The notes under the pieces: model-generated
What the model was told of the DNA's origin: nothing
Seen by the model: the letters and a program-made list of their open reading frames with translations, nothing else
The model's database searches: none
Made by a program: the position numbers and the translations under genes
Assembly (NCBI GenBank): GCA_041623895.1
Contig: JBFJVZ010000016.1
Span: forward strand, 1 to 36,867
Source: JBFJVZ01 sp041623895
Lineage (GTDB): Bacteria > Planctomycetota > Planctomycetia > Pirellulales > Pirellulaceae
Direction: 5' to 3'
Length of the DNA: 36,867 nt
Shown: in pieces, positions 8,938 to 16,165 of the stretch
Layout of the letters: the number at the start of each line of letters is the position of its first letter
Numbering within the stretch: position 1 is the stretch's first letter

Positions 8938-9375
8938 ATGAAGGTCAAGAACAAGAAAGTCGACTTGGCCGAGGGCGATCTGACGCCGATGATCGACATG
9001 ACGTTTCAGTTGATCGCTTTTTTCATGGTGCTGATCAACTTTACGCAGACCGAATCGCACGAAAAAGTTGTGCTGCCGAGCAGCAAACTGGTCAAGCCGC
9101 CGGAAGCACCACTGGAGTTCCCCATCATCCTGCACGTTGCTCAGGACGGGCAAATCATCCTTGGCGGCGACGATTACACCGTCGATACGTTGCCCACCGG
9201 CTTGCGGCGGGAACTAGCCGTGATCAGGGCGGAAAAGAAAAGCCCGGGGGACGCCAATGTGATCATCCGCGCCCATCAGGATGCCGCCGCCGGTGATGTC
9301 CAAGAAATCATTGCCGTCGCCCAGGAACAAAAGCTGGAAAGGTTCGCACTGCGCGCTAAGGAGGATCGCTCATGA
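8938..9375 (+). CDS. ExbD/TolR-family biopolymer transport protein (first copy)
   Basis: At 145 residues it has the usual length for ExbD/TolR. A short cytoplasmic N-terminus is followed by one membrane helix (about residues 17-37), which holds the family's proton-carrying aspartate in LTPMIDMTFQLIAFFM (Asp20). The remainder is a periplasmic domain. It starts directly after the exbB-like stop and overlaps the second exbD-like gene by 4 bp, so all three are translationally coupled. The first ExbD and the second differ strongly outside the helix, so the motor probably contains a hetero-oligomer of two ExbD types, as in several gliding and TonB-like systems (family knowledge plus inference). Confidence 0.93.
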   Translation: MKVKNKKVDLAEGDLTPMIDMTFQLIAFFMVLINFTQTESHEKVVLPSSKLVKPPEAPLEFPIILHVAQDGQIILGGDDYTVDTLPTGLRRELAVIRAEKKSPGDANVIIRAHQDAAAGDVQEIIAVAQEQKLERFALRAKEDRS

Positions 9376-9845
9376 AGATTCGCCGCGAGGTCGAAACCCA
9401 AAAGAATGAGCTCAGCATGACCAGCATGATCGACATTGTCTTTCTGCTGCTGATCTTCTTTGTGATGACATTCAAGATCGTGGAAATGGAAGGCGACTTC
9501 AGCATCCGCATGCCATTGGCCGGTGACGGTGCCGCTGCCGACCCGACCGATCTGCCGCTTAAATTGCGTTTGCGTGCCGATGCGAATGGCAGTTTGACGT
9601 CGATGTCGCTGAATGAAATCAATCTTGGAACCGATTTTGATCAATTGCGGTCCAACGTGGTCTCGCTAATCGGCACCGGCGCTCCCGCCGACGGCGAAGA
9701 AGGTCCCGAGTTGGAAATCGACACCGACTACAATCTCCGCTACGCCTACGTGATTCAGTCGATCACCGCGGTCAGTGGTTACAAAGACGGTGACCAGGTC
9801 GTCAAGCTGATTGAAAAAATCAAGTTTTCCAAGCCGCGACGGTAG
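9372..9845 (+). CDS. ExbD/TolR-family biopolymer transport protein (second copy)
   Basis: This 157-residue ExbD/TolR protein has its conserved aspartate in LSMTSMIDIVFLLLIFFVM, within a single N-terminal membrane helix (about 18-38), and a periplasmic C-terminal domain. It overlaps the previous gene by ATGA. A nearly ideal Shine-Dalgarno sequence (AAGGAGG, 9358-9364) lies 7 nt before its ATG, inside the first exbD-like gene; most genes here lack one, so the second ExbD may be made at a higher rate or independently of coupling. A GC-rich hairpin follows at 9857. With the ExbB-like protein and the upstream TPR proteins it probably forms an energised envelope complex. Confidence 0.93.
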   Translation: MKIRREVETQKNELSMTSMIDIVFLLLIFFVMTFKIVEMEGDFSIRMPLAGDGAAADPTDLPLKLRLRADANGSLTSMSLNEINLGTDFDQLRSNVVSLIGTGAPADGEEGPELEIDTDYNLRYAYVIQSITAVSGYKDGDQVVKLIEKIKFSKPRR

Positions 9846-9856
9846 TACCTTTGTCT

Positions 9857-9874
9857 GCCCGGATCCTACCGGGC
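9857..9874 (+). terminator. Candidate terminator after the ExbBD genes
   Basis: GCCCGG (9857-9862) pairs perfectly with CCGGGC (9869-9874) around a 6-nt loop, followed by the modestly T-containing GAATCTTCT. It lies 11 bp after the second exbD-like stop and 32 bp before pabA. It would separate the transport unit from the cofactor genes, though the weak T-tract leaves room for read-through. Confidence 0.4.
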
Positions 9875-9906
9875 GAATCTTCTGCCGGAATCGGGCCCGC
9901 ACAGGA

Positions 9907-10494
9907 ATGATCCTTCTGCTGGACAATTTTGACTCCTTCGTGCACAACCTGGCGAGATACTTTCGTCGGCTTGGGTGTCAAACCAAAGTCGTACGTAGCG
10001 ACAACGTCGACGTTCCTACCTGCGCCGCAATGCAGCCCGATGCGGTTGTCATTTCACCCGGCCCGGGGCGTCCCGAGCAAGCGGGCTGTTCGATTGACGT
10101 GATTCGCGACTTGCCGCCGGAGATTCCGATCTTGGGAGTTTGTTTGGGGCATCAAGCTATCGGCGTCGCCTTTGGCGGTGTCGTCCTTCGCTGCGGACCA
10201 GTGCACGGATCGGCAAGTGAAATCACCCATGATGGCCGTGGCTTGTTTGCCAACTGTCCTTCACCGATGAACGTCGCTCGCTATCACTCGCTGGCCATCG
10301 ATCCAGATCACTTGCCCGAACCACTCCAGGTGACCGCAATGACCCGGGACGGTGTGATCATGGGTGTGCGGCATCGCAGCCGTCCGGTGTTCGGTATCCA
10401 GTTTCATCCCGAATCGATTCTCAGCGAACATGGATTGACGACCCTGCGGAGCTTTGCGGACATCGCCGCGGCAACGAAGGATTATGTCTCGTGA
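9907..10494 (+). CDS. pabA: Glutamine amidotransferase subunit, aminodeoxychorismate (PabA) type
   Basis: This 195-residue class I glutamine amidotransferase supplies ammonia from glutamine to a chorismate-using partner (PabB or TrpE). The catalytic triad is visible: Cys79 in LGVCLGHQAIG, with His167 and Glu169 in FGIQFHPES. The oxyanion region is SPGPGRP (50-56), and PVHGSASEITHDG matches the family. The ATG at 9907 is chosen because the family begins right at MILLLDNFDSF. By sequence alone PabA and TrpG cannot be separated. The neighbours are a DUF447 gene and beta-RFAP synthase, whose substrate is 4-aminobenzoate, so a role in making 4-aminobenzoate for tetrahydromethanopterin (and possibly folate) is favoured. 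No pabB, pabC or trp gene is in the window. It overlaps the next gene by 4 bp (GTGA). Confidence 0.88.
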   Translation: MILLLDNFDSFVHNLARYFRRLGCQTKVVRSDNVDVPTCAAMQPDAVVISPGPGRPEQAGCSIDVIRDLPPEIPILGVCLGHQAIGVAFGGVVLRCGPVHGSASEITHDGRGLFANCPSPMNVARYHSLAIDPDHLPEPLQVTAMTRDGVIMGVRHRSRPVFGIQFHPESILSEHGLTTLRSFADIAAATKDYVS

Positions 10495-11069
10495 TTTTGG
10501 AATCGATCGTGACCACGGTCGACGACAATGGACAGGTCAACCTTGCGCCGATGGGACCGCGGACGAATCGATCTCAAACCGAATTTGTGCTGCGGCCTTT
10601 TACGTCATCAAAAACCTACCGCAATTTGCTCCAGACGCGGAGGGCAGTCATTCATGTGACCGATGACGTGATGCTTTTCGCCAAAGCCGCCCTGAACCAA
10701 ATCGACCCTCTAGCGGCAGCCCAATACCTCCAACCTTGCCAGGACAATCGATTCTGGATCCTGAAGAACTGCCATCGTTGGTTCGCGGTTGAAGTGCTGG
10801 AAATCCACGGCCAAGAACCTCGGATCGACATGCCCTGCCGGGTCGTCAACAGCGGTACACCGGGCACATTTTTTGGATTCAACCGAGCCAAGCATGCGGT
10901 GATCGAAGCGGCGATCCTGGCAACGCGGACGCATTTGCTGCCCGCGGAGCAAATACGTCGGCAGATCGACCAGCTGCAACCACTCATCGACAAAACGGCC
11001 GGTCCTGACGAACATGAAGCATTCGCTTTGCTGACCAGGACAATTGATGAACGACTCGAAGACCGATGA
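10491..11069 (+). CDS. DUF447 family protein, probable C1-cofactor (H4MPT) accessory gene
   Basis: This 192-residue protein resembles DUF447, a family I recall from methanogens, methylotrophs and planctomycetes, usually near tetrahydromethanopterin genes. Its biochemical role is not established to my knowledge. The N-terminus (ILESIVTTVDDNGQVNLAPMG) resembles the start of flavin-binding split-barrel proteins. A conserved-looking HAVIEAAILATRTHLL helix and a DEHEAF helix are in the C-terminal half. The start is GTG at 10491, overlapping the pabA stop by 4 bp. The end overlaps the next gene by 23 bp. This tight packing between pabA and beta-RFAP synthase supports a shared pathway. Membership of DUF447 is from memory of the family pattern, not a search. 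Confidence 0.82.
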   Translation: MILESIVTTVDDNGQVNLAPMGPRTNRSQTEFVLRPFTSSKTYRNLLQTRRAVIHVTDDVMLFAKAALNQIDPLAAAQYLQPCQDNRFWILKNCHRWFAVEVLEIHGQEPRIDMPCRVVNSGTPGTFFGFNRAKHAVIEAAILATRTHLLPAEQIRRQIDQLQPLIDKTAGPDEHEAFALLTRTIDERLEDR

Positions 11070-12030
11070 CGTTTCGATTTTGGCGGGCAAAGTTGTATCG
11101 GTCACCACGGGGACGCGACTGCACTTTGGCCTGTTGAGCACCGCCCCGCCATTTGGCGGTATCGGCGCGATGATCGACCAGCCGCAAACGGAAGTCGTGA
11201 TCCGCCCGGCTACCTCGTTTCGATGCGCACAGCAAGTATCCGACCGCATCATGCCTATCGCCCAGCGAATTCGGCGGCTAACCGATCAAGCAGAACTTCC
11301 CGCGTGTCATGTTCTGATCACCAAGCAAGCCGATGCTCATTGTGGGCTGGGCAGTGGGACACAATTGGCAATGGCAGCCGCTGAAGGCCTGGCAAGTTTC
11401 TGCGGCTTAAGCCTTTCGCGGGAGCAACTCGCCTGCCAGATCGCCACCCGTGGCAAGCGATCGGCCGTCGGTGTGCACGGATACTTCTCTGGTGGTTTGA
11501 TCTATGAAGATGCTGGGCAACCCAGCGATTTAAATCCCTGCCGAGATCGTCGTTCGCTCGCCGATGGGTGGCGCATTGGGCTGTTTCAACCGTCCTCGGT
11601 GACTGCTCCGGTTAGCGGTCAACTCGAGCAAAGCCATTTTCAATCACTTCGGAAGACGCCTGCTGCCAAGCGACAACGTTTGGCTGATTTGATCACCAAG
11701 GAGATCATGCCCGCGGCGGAGCGGGAGGATTTCGCCGCCTTCGCGGATGCCGTTCACCGCTACAACCTCCAATCCGGTCTGCTTTTCCAAGACGTGCAAG
11801 GCGGACCGTACAACGGCCCGCAAGTGAGCCAGTTGATCCAGCTGCTGCAACGCTGCGGCGCCGCCGGCGTGGGCCAGAGCAGTTGGGGTCCCACGGTGTT
11901 CGCCTGGTTTGAAAACGCGGGACAAGCCAGCGTATTTCAACGCGAGTTGCCAGAAAATGTCAAAACGGTTGCGATTGCCAAACCACTCAACCGTGGACGC
12001 GATCGAAGCCTCAGCAAATGCCCACAGTAG
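11047..12030 (+). CDS. Beta-ribofuranosylaminobenzene 5'-phosphate (beta-RFAP) synthase
   Basis: This enzyme condenses 4-aminobenzoate with phosphoribosyl pyrophosphate, releasing CO2 and pyrophosphate, the first committed step of tetrahydromethanopterin synthesis. The 327-residue protein has the family's GHMP-kinase-like layout. The N-terminus is TTGTRLHFGLLS (about 20-31), then FGGIGAMID. A glycine-rich motif HCGLGSGTQLAMAAAEGL starts near residue 98, followed by GVHGYFSGGLIYE (about 143-155) and a C-terminal GAAGVGQSSWGPTVFAW (about 271-287). The start is ATG at 11047 (a TTG one codon earlier is possible), inside the end of the DUF447 gene. Archaeal homologues are called mptG. The presence of the gene in a bacterium implies H4MPT-dependent formaldehyde oxidation, as known for planctomycetes and methylotrophs. 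Confidence 0.92.
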   Translation: MNDSKTDDVSILAGKVVSVTTGTRLHFGLLSTAPPFGGIGAMIDQPQTEVVIRPATSFRCAQQVSDRIMPIAQRIRRLTDQAELPACHVLITKQADAHCGLGSGTQLAMAAAEGLASFCGLSLSREQLACQIATRGKRSAVGVHGYFSGGLIYEDAGQPSDLNPCRDRRSLADGWRIGLFQPSSVTAPVSGQLEQSHFQSLRKTPAAKRQRLADLITKEIMPAAEREDFAAFADAVHRYNLQSGLLFQDVQGGPYNGPQVSQLIQLLQRCGAAGVGQSSWGPTVFAWFENAGQASVFQRELPENVKTVAIAKPLNRGRDRSLSKCPQ

Positions 12031-12152
12031 TAGCTGTAGGCCAAGACTTGGAGAGCATCCGGCTTGGGAAGCAATTTGAGTCTGGCTTTCATCTTGAGTT
12101 ACGGTAGTTGTAGGCATGAATGTTTTGATTCGTCACCCTGGCCTACATCTAC
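12030..12152. repeat. Intergenic inverted/direct repeat unit between convergent genes
   Basis: Three copies of GTAGnTGTAGGC lie in this 123-bp gap: two direct (12030-12041, 12104-12115) and one inverted (12141-12152). The outer pair matches 14 of 16 bases as inverted ends (12030-12045 against 12137-12152). The inner pair could fold into a 12-bp stem with one mismatch and a 25-nt loop. A small hairpin CCAAG-A-CTTGG is at 12041-12051. No ORF or T-run is seen. It may be a degenerate small repeat element, a transcript end for the two convergent genes, or both. Confidence 0.5.
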
Positions 12153-12167
12153 ATCGTTTCGAATTGC

Positions 12168-13811
12168 CTACGTGCTGGCCGGTAACTTCGACTCTTTTTT
12201 GACTACCGACCAGGCAAAGAACAATATCGCCGATGCTCCGTAGCCCGCTGCATATTCCAGCACGGATGCTCGATTTGACGGGTCCAGAACAACGCTTCCC
12301 CAGCTCTCAGGACCAAACGGTAAGAATAATTGGTTGCCGGGTAGCGGTGAATGGACGACACCAAACAAGGTCAAGATTCCTGCGGTCAACATCACGCTTG
12401 CGGCAACACGCAAGCGGTTGTCGATCGATGCCGCCAGCGCCCATGCCCAGAATAGGCTGGTCAGAATAAACCCGCTGCTGAGCATTGTCAGCGTGTGCAG
12501 GTCATGCGAAAGGTCTTGATCGAGTTGCTCGCTGGAGATCCCAGCCGTAATCACTGCCGGGTCACCCAGCACGCGCCCGGCATAGTTGAGCCCCAAGACC
12601 GCCAACGCCGGTAAACAGGCAATCGCTACCGCGGGGTAATGCCGCTGCGGCGTCGCCAGAAAACTTTGTGCCGTGATTTCGATGCCCACAAAAACCAGAA
12701 TCGGCATCACCACTGGCAACGGAATCCAGGCATTCAGCCATTGAAAATAACCCAGCAGTCCTGCCGAACCAATCAACAACGCCGTGCCCAGTGTGTAGGC
12801 CGCGCGACCGCCCATGGCCTTGTAAGCTGGATGGCCGATGTAAGGCGTGGTTTGAATCACGCCCCCCGATAAACCTGCCAGCAGGGTGGCAATTCCTTCG
12901 ACGCCAATCACTGTTCGCGTATCGTAGTCATCGCCAGCCGCCGCCGCGCTTTCGGTGCAGTCGATGCCGCCGACCACGGTCGCAATCGCAAACGGTAGGG
13001 CGATCGGCAGATAAGCTAAGGCATCCCCAAAATCAGAGAGCCAGCCGAATTGCCACGCCGCCGTCCAGCCACTAGGCAGCCACGCGATCGACTCCGACTT
13101 TGGAATTTCGTACCCGGGACTGCCCAACCCGCACATTAAATAGTAGAGGGCTCCCGCGACAAGCAGTGCGGCGAGTGTTCCCGGCGTCCGCCCCGGTAGT
13201 GGTTGCCGCGCAATCAGCGATGTCAAAACGATGGACAGCGCCACCATGCCCGGCAGTGGATGAGCGAAGATGTCCATCAGCGGGATGAAGCTGATCAGCA
13301 CCAAGGCAATCGCAGCTAGCGAACCTAACAAACCGGCTCGTGGAACCACTTTGCGAACCCAGTGCGACAACGGCGCCAAACCCAACTTCAAAATACCGCT
13401 CATCACCACGCACCAAATGCCGATGTGCCAAGTGCGAAAGGCGGCGTCAGTTTCGTCCATGCCCATCCCCAGACCTTGTGAGTAGGACGGGCCCAATATG
13501 AAAAACACAAACCCAAACGTGGATGGCGTGTCCAAACCCAATGGCATGGCTGTGACGTCGTCACGACCTGATTGCCGTGCCAGCACAAAGGCCAGAAAAA
13601 AGAAGGCCAAGTCACCAACCAATACGCCCAACGCCGTACCGGGGACCATCCGAGCAACGACAAAGTCCTGGGGAAAAGAAAAGACACCCACCATCAAGCT
13701 GACCAGAAATAACAATCCGGTCAGATTGTCCAGCATCAATCCAAAGAATGCATTGATATCGCCCGCAGCAGCCCAACGATAACGATGATCAGCCCCTCGC
13801 GTTTCACTCAA
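12168..13811 (-). CDS. NCS2-like (xanthine/uracil permease superfamily) membrane transporter
   Basis: This 547-residue integral membrane protein has about 12-14 hydrophobic segments spread along its whole length. Features resembling the NCS2/AzgA branch of nucleobase permeases are NLTGLLFLVSLMVGVF near the N-terminus, the half-helix motif TAMPLGLDTPSTFGFVFF (about 90-107), and a second motif region GGIDCTESAAAAGDDYDTR followed by GLSGGVIQTTPYIGHPAYKAMGG in the second half. Such transporters are usually proton symporters for purines, pyrimidines or similar anions. The substrate here cannot be told from sequence. The only early start in frame is TTG at 13811 (next in-frame Met is residue 26), so the start is less certain than the gene. 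It is a lone gene, convergent with the cofactor genes. Confidence 0.8.
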   Translation of the reverse strand: MSETRGADHRYRWAAAGDINAFFGLMLDNLTGLLFLVSLMVGVFSFPQDFVVARMVPGTALGVLVGDLAFFFLAFVLARQSGRDDVTAMPLGLDTPSTFGFVFFILGPSYSQGLGMGMDETDAAFRTWHIGIWCVVMSGILKLGLAPLSHWVRKVVPRAGLLGSLAAIALVLISFIPLMDIFAHPLPGMVALSIVLTSLIARQPLPGRTPGTLAALLVAGALYYLMCGLGSPGYEIPKSESIAWLPSGWTAAWQFGWLSDFGDALAYLPIALPFAIATVVGGIDCTESAAAAGDDYDTRTVIGVEGIATLLAGLSGGVIQTTPYIGHPAYKAMGGRAAYTLGTALLIGSAGLLGYFQWLNAWIPLPVVMPILVFVGIEITAQSFLATPQRHYPAVAIACLPALAVLGLNYAGRVLGDPAVITAGISSEQLDQDLSHDLHTLTMLSSGFILTSLFWAWALAASIDNRLRVAASVMLTAGILTLFGVVHSPLPGNQLFLPFGPESWGSVVLDPSNRASVLEYAAGYGASAILFFAWSVVKKESKLPAST

Positions 13812-14185
13812 GAATCTTGTCCAGCTGTAGCAGCAAAAGCAATGGTCGCCCGGGAATGGGAACGCTAAGTCGTCCCCGGTCTTGATGCTCGTTTGTAGTG
13901 GTCAGCTGAAATTTGGACCAGCACACCTCCGACGGGGGATGCCCTGTGCGAAAATGAAAAAATAATGTGAAAATCGCCTCGAACGTCAATTAACGTAAAA
14001 AATCGTTTTGACGCCGGGGCCGTGATACGGAACAATGAGGACCTAATCGATTTCGACTCCGCGCAACGGAGAGAAATCCTCCCAAGAAACCAATTTTGGG
14101 GCGGGTTTCGCGAACTTAATTCGCGTTCCAACGGTATTGGACTTCGTTTTTCAACAACTGCCCCTCTCATCGCCGGGGAATCCAC
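13812..14185 (+). promoter_or_regulatory. Upstream region of the ECF sigma gene with a weak promoter match
   Basis: No gene is supported in this 374-bp divergent gap. A TTGACG (14008-14013), a 17-bp spacer and AACAAT (14031-14036) match the housekeeping -35/-10 consensus at 5/6 and 4/6, about 150 bp before the sigma ATG. An A/T-rich stretch precedes it (13950-14005). If the sigma factor regulates itself, the true promoter may look different. The remaining sequence shows nothing recognisable. Confidence 0.25.
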
Positions 14186-14827
14186 ATGGCCACTGATACA
14201 CCGCTTAGCCCGGCAGCCAATGACCACCAAGAAGAAATTCTCGACGAGTCTCTGATCACCGAATACCGCCAGACCGGTGACCGAGCCGTGTATGAGGCTT
14301 TGGTGCGACGATACGAGCGAGAAATCTACAGCTATCTGCGGCGGTACATTGGCAATACGGAATTGGCCGAAGACGCCTTTCAGGGCACCTTTCTGCAGGT
14401 CCACCTCAAGTGCCACCAGTTTGATTCCAGCCGACGGTTTCGTCCCTGGCTGTACGCAATTGCGACCAATCAGGCGATTGACGTCCAACGCCGCAATAAA
14501 CGTCATCGCATGGTCAGCCTGGATCGCTCATCTTCCGACGACGACCAACGCAGCGGAAGTTGGAGTGAAAAAATCGTCGGTCCCGATCCCGATCCACTCA
14601 CAGCGGCCTCACGTGAGGAACGTGGCCGGTGGGTTCACGAGGCGGTTGCCTCTTTGGGGGAACCGATGCAGCAGGTGATTCATTTGGTTTATTACCAAGG
14701 TCTGAAATACCGCGAGGCGGCCGAAGCTTTGGGAATCCCGGTTGGAACGGTCAAAAGTCGTCTTCACGCGGCCGTCGGGCGACTGGGATTGTTGTGGGAC
14801 GATTCTCACCAGGATCCCGAAGGCTAG
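14186..14827 (+). CDS. ECF-type RNA polymerase sigma-70 family factor
   Basis: This 213-residue alternative sigma factor directs RNA polymerase to a specific promoter set. Region 2 spans about residues 34-107, with core motifs YEALVRRYEREIYSYLRRY, ELAEDAFQGTFLQVH and RPWLYAIATNQAIDVQRR. Region 4 spans about 150-204, with the helix-turn-helix YREAAEALGIPVGTVKSRLH. Region 3 is absent, as in the ECF group. The linker (110-140) is Ser/Asp-rich. The N-terminal 20 residues are an extra tail. The ATG at 14186 is the only sensible start. The partner gene 206 bp downstream looks like a membrane anti-sigma factor, so activity is probably controlled by sequestration. The class resembles planctomycete ECF groups; target genes are unknown. 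Confidence 0.94.
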   Translation: MATDTPLSPAANDHQEEILDESLITEYRQTGDRAVYEALVRRYEREIYSYLRRYIGNTELAEDAFQGTFLQVHLKCHQFDSSRRFRPWLYAIATNQAIDVQRRNKRHRMVSLDRSSSDDDQRSGSWSEKIVGPDPDPLTAASREERGRWVHEAVASLGEPMQQVIHLVYYQGLKYREAAEALGIPVGTVKSRLHAAVGRLGLLWDDSHQDPEG

Positions 14828-14832
14828 TGGAC

Positions 14833-14855
14833 GTAGCGATTTAGGCCAGGACTTG
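14833..14855 (+). repeat. Dispersed repeat copy after the sigma gene
   Basis: GTAGCGATTTAGGCCAGGAC followed by TTG lies 5 bp after the sigma stop codon. Its TAGGCCAGGACTTG core matches the copies at 12037 (TAGGCCAAGACTTGG) and, inverted, at the window start. It is part of a short intergenic repeat family. Confidence 0.45.
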
Positions 14856-14945
14856 TATCCGGGAGGGCGTGGGCTGCTGCCGAGCCAGTGAATGCCAAAC
14901 CTTTCGGCTTCAAAATACAGAATGCCGACCTTTTGGACCCCGGTT

Positions 14946-14961
14946 TGTGAACTAATTCACA
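14946..14961. promoter_or_regulatory. Candidate Crp/Fnr-type operator TGTGA-N6-TCACA
   Basis: TGTGA-ACTAAT-TCACA is a perfect match to the classical Crp half-site pair with the standard 6-bp centre, 72 bp upstream of the anti-sigma-like ATG at 15034. With ten fixed bases, about 0.04 chance matches are expected in 37 kb of random sequence. It may give the anti-sigma gene its own control, separate from the sigma gene. No regulator gene is nearby, and binding is unproven. Confidence 0.35.
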
Positions 14962-15033
14962 TCAACAGCCGTAACATCAAAGAGAAACACACCACCGAAA
15001 TGTCCCACCCGGATCACGTTTGATCGACCTTTG

Positions 15034-16116
15034 ATGCACGAAGACGTTTTAGGCTATCTACTTGGTGCACTTGAGCCACACGAGATGCGTCGTGTCGCAG
15101 AAATGCTTCGTACGGACCCGCTTGCTCGTGCGGAGTTGGAAAGAATCGAAAAAGCACTGCAGCCGCTGGAAGATTCCTACGAGCCGGTCGAGCCGCCCCC
15201 AGCGGACCTGGTCGCGCGAACGCTTGCCGCGTTGCCACCTCTGCCCGGCAAAGAACAGCCGGCCGCATCGGAGCCGCTCGAATCGGAACCGATTGCCTCG
15301 TCGACCCTGGCTCCGATGAACAGTGGTGTTGAGCCACCGAGCGAGGCCGGCCTGAGTTGGATGGATTGGGTCAGCGGATCGATTGCCGCTGCCGTCCTGT
15401 TAAGTTTGCTGTTACCGGCTTTGGCACAAGGCCGTTTCGAGTCTCGGAAGATTGCGTGTCATGATCAGTTGCGCCGTTTGGGAACTGCGTTGACGCGGTT
15501 TGTCACGCAAAATCAGCGGGAACGATTGCCTGAGGTCTCCGAGCAAGGTCCAGAAGCTTTCGCTGGTGTCTACGCAGTGCGGCTGCGAGACGCCGACTTG
15601 CTGGATGACCCCGCGATCCGATGGTGCCCATCTTTGGATCTGCCAGAGCTCACGGAAGTCGACCCCGCAAACGAATCAAGAACAGAGACGTTTTTAATTG
15701 GATTGAACAACGTTGTCACATCGGATGAATTGCATCGCGCCAACGTGAACCAACTAAAGCAATTGCAGCGTTGGTTGGGAGGCCACTACGCATATACGTT
15801 GGGAGTGATTGAGCAGGATCACTATTCTTCGCCGCGATTCGAAGGACGATCATCATTCGCCATTATGTCGGATGCTCCCATGGCGACGATTCTGGACGGG
15901 GTGATTCGCAGTGACCAGGTCGGTCACGGCGGGATTGGCATCAATGTTCTGTTCGAGGACGGTCGAGTGCAATTCATCATGCTGCCGGCATTGGATTCGA
16001 TGCCTGATCATCCGCTACTGAATCATGAAGGCAAAGCAGAGGCGGGAGTCAATGTTGACGACGCGTCACTGGCACCCAGCTGGCGAGCACCATTTCTGGA
16101 CGTCCGGCAACGTTAG
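15034..16116 (+). CDS. Membrane anti-sigma-like protein with DUF1559/pseudopilin-like outer part
   Basis: This 360-residue protein is encoded after the ECF sigma gene. Residues 1-45 (opening MHEDVLGYLLGALEP) are helical and acidic like the sigma-binding segment of anti-sigma factors, but the zinc-binding His-x3-Cys-x2-Cys motif is absent. A Pro/Glu-rich linker (about 50-105) leads to one membrane helix (about 111-131). After it, RKIACHDQLRRLGTALTRFV (about 138-157) resembles the first helix of DUF1559 pseudopilin-like proteins, and near the end GGIGINVLFEDGRVQFI (about 298-315) resembles their C-terminal signature. The likely topology is a cytoplasmic sigma-binding end and an outer sensing domain. 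The start is ATG at 15034; a TTG one codon earlier is unlikely. The hybrid reading is inference from motifs. Confidence 0.82.
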   Translation: MHEDVLGYLLGALEPHEMRRVAEMLRTDPLARAELERIEKALQPLEDSYEPVEPPPADLVARTLAALPPLPGKEQPAASEPLESEPIASSTLAPMNSGVEPPSEAGLSWMDWVSGSIAAAVLLSLLLPALAQGRFESRKIACHDQLRRLGTALTRFVTQNQRERLPEVSEQGPEAFAGVYAVRLRDADLLDDPAIRWCPSLDLPELTEVDPANESRTETFLIGLNNVVTSDELHRANVNQLKQLQRWLGGHYAYTLGVIEQDHYSSPRFEGRSSFAIMSDAPMATILDGVIRSDQVGHGGIGINVLFEDGRVQFIMLPALDSMPDHPLLNHEGKAEAGVNVDDASLAPSWRAPFLDVRQR

Positions 16117-16138
16117 CCGCACAGAGTGGGCGGAGAAT

Positions 16139-16158
16139 TGTGCGATGCTCTGCGCACA
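16139..16158. terminator. Hairpin between convergent genes
   Basis: TGTGCG (16139-16144) pairs with CGCACA (16153-16158) around an 8-nt loop, between the stop codons of the anti-sigma-like gene and the GMC gene. The right arm belongs to the second copy of a 10-bp direct repeat CGCACAGAGT (16118-16127 and 16153-16162). Neither strand has a T-run, so termination is only a guess from position. Confidence 0.25.
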
Positions 16159-16165
16159 GAGTCCG

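Noticed and set aside
12030..12152. Possible insertion sequence or MITE with inverted ends
   Set aside because: There is no target-site duplication that I can see, and no transposase. Kept only as a repeat.
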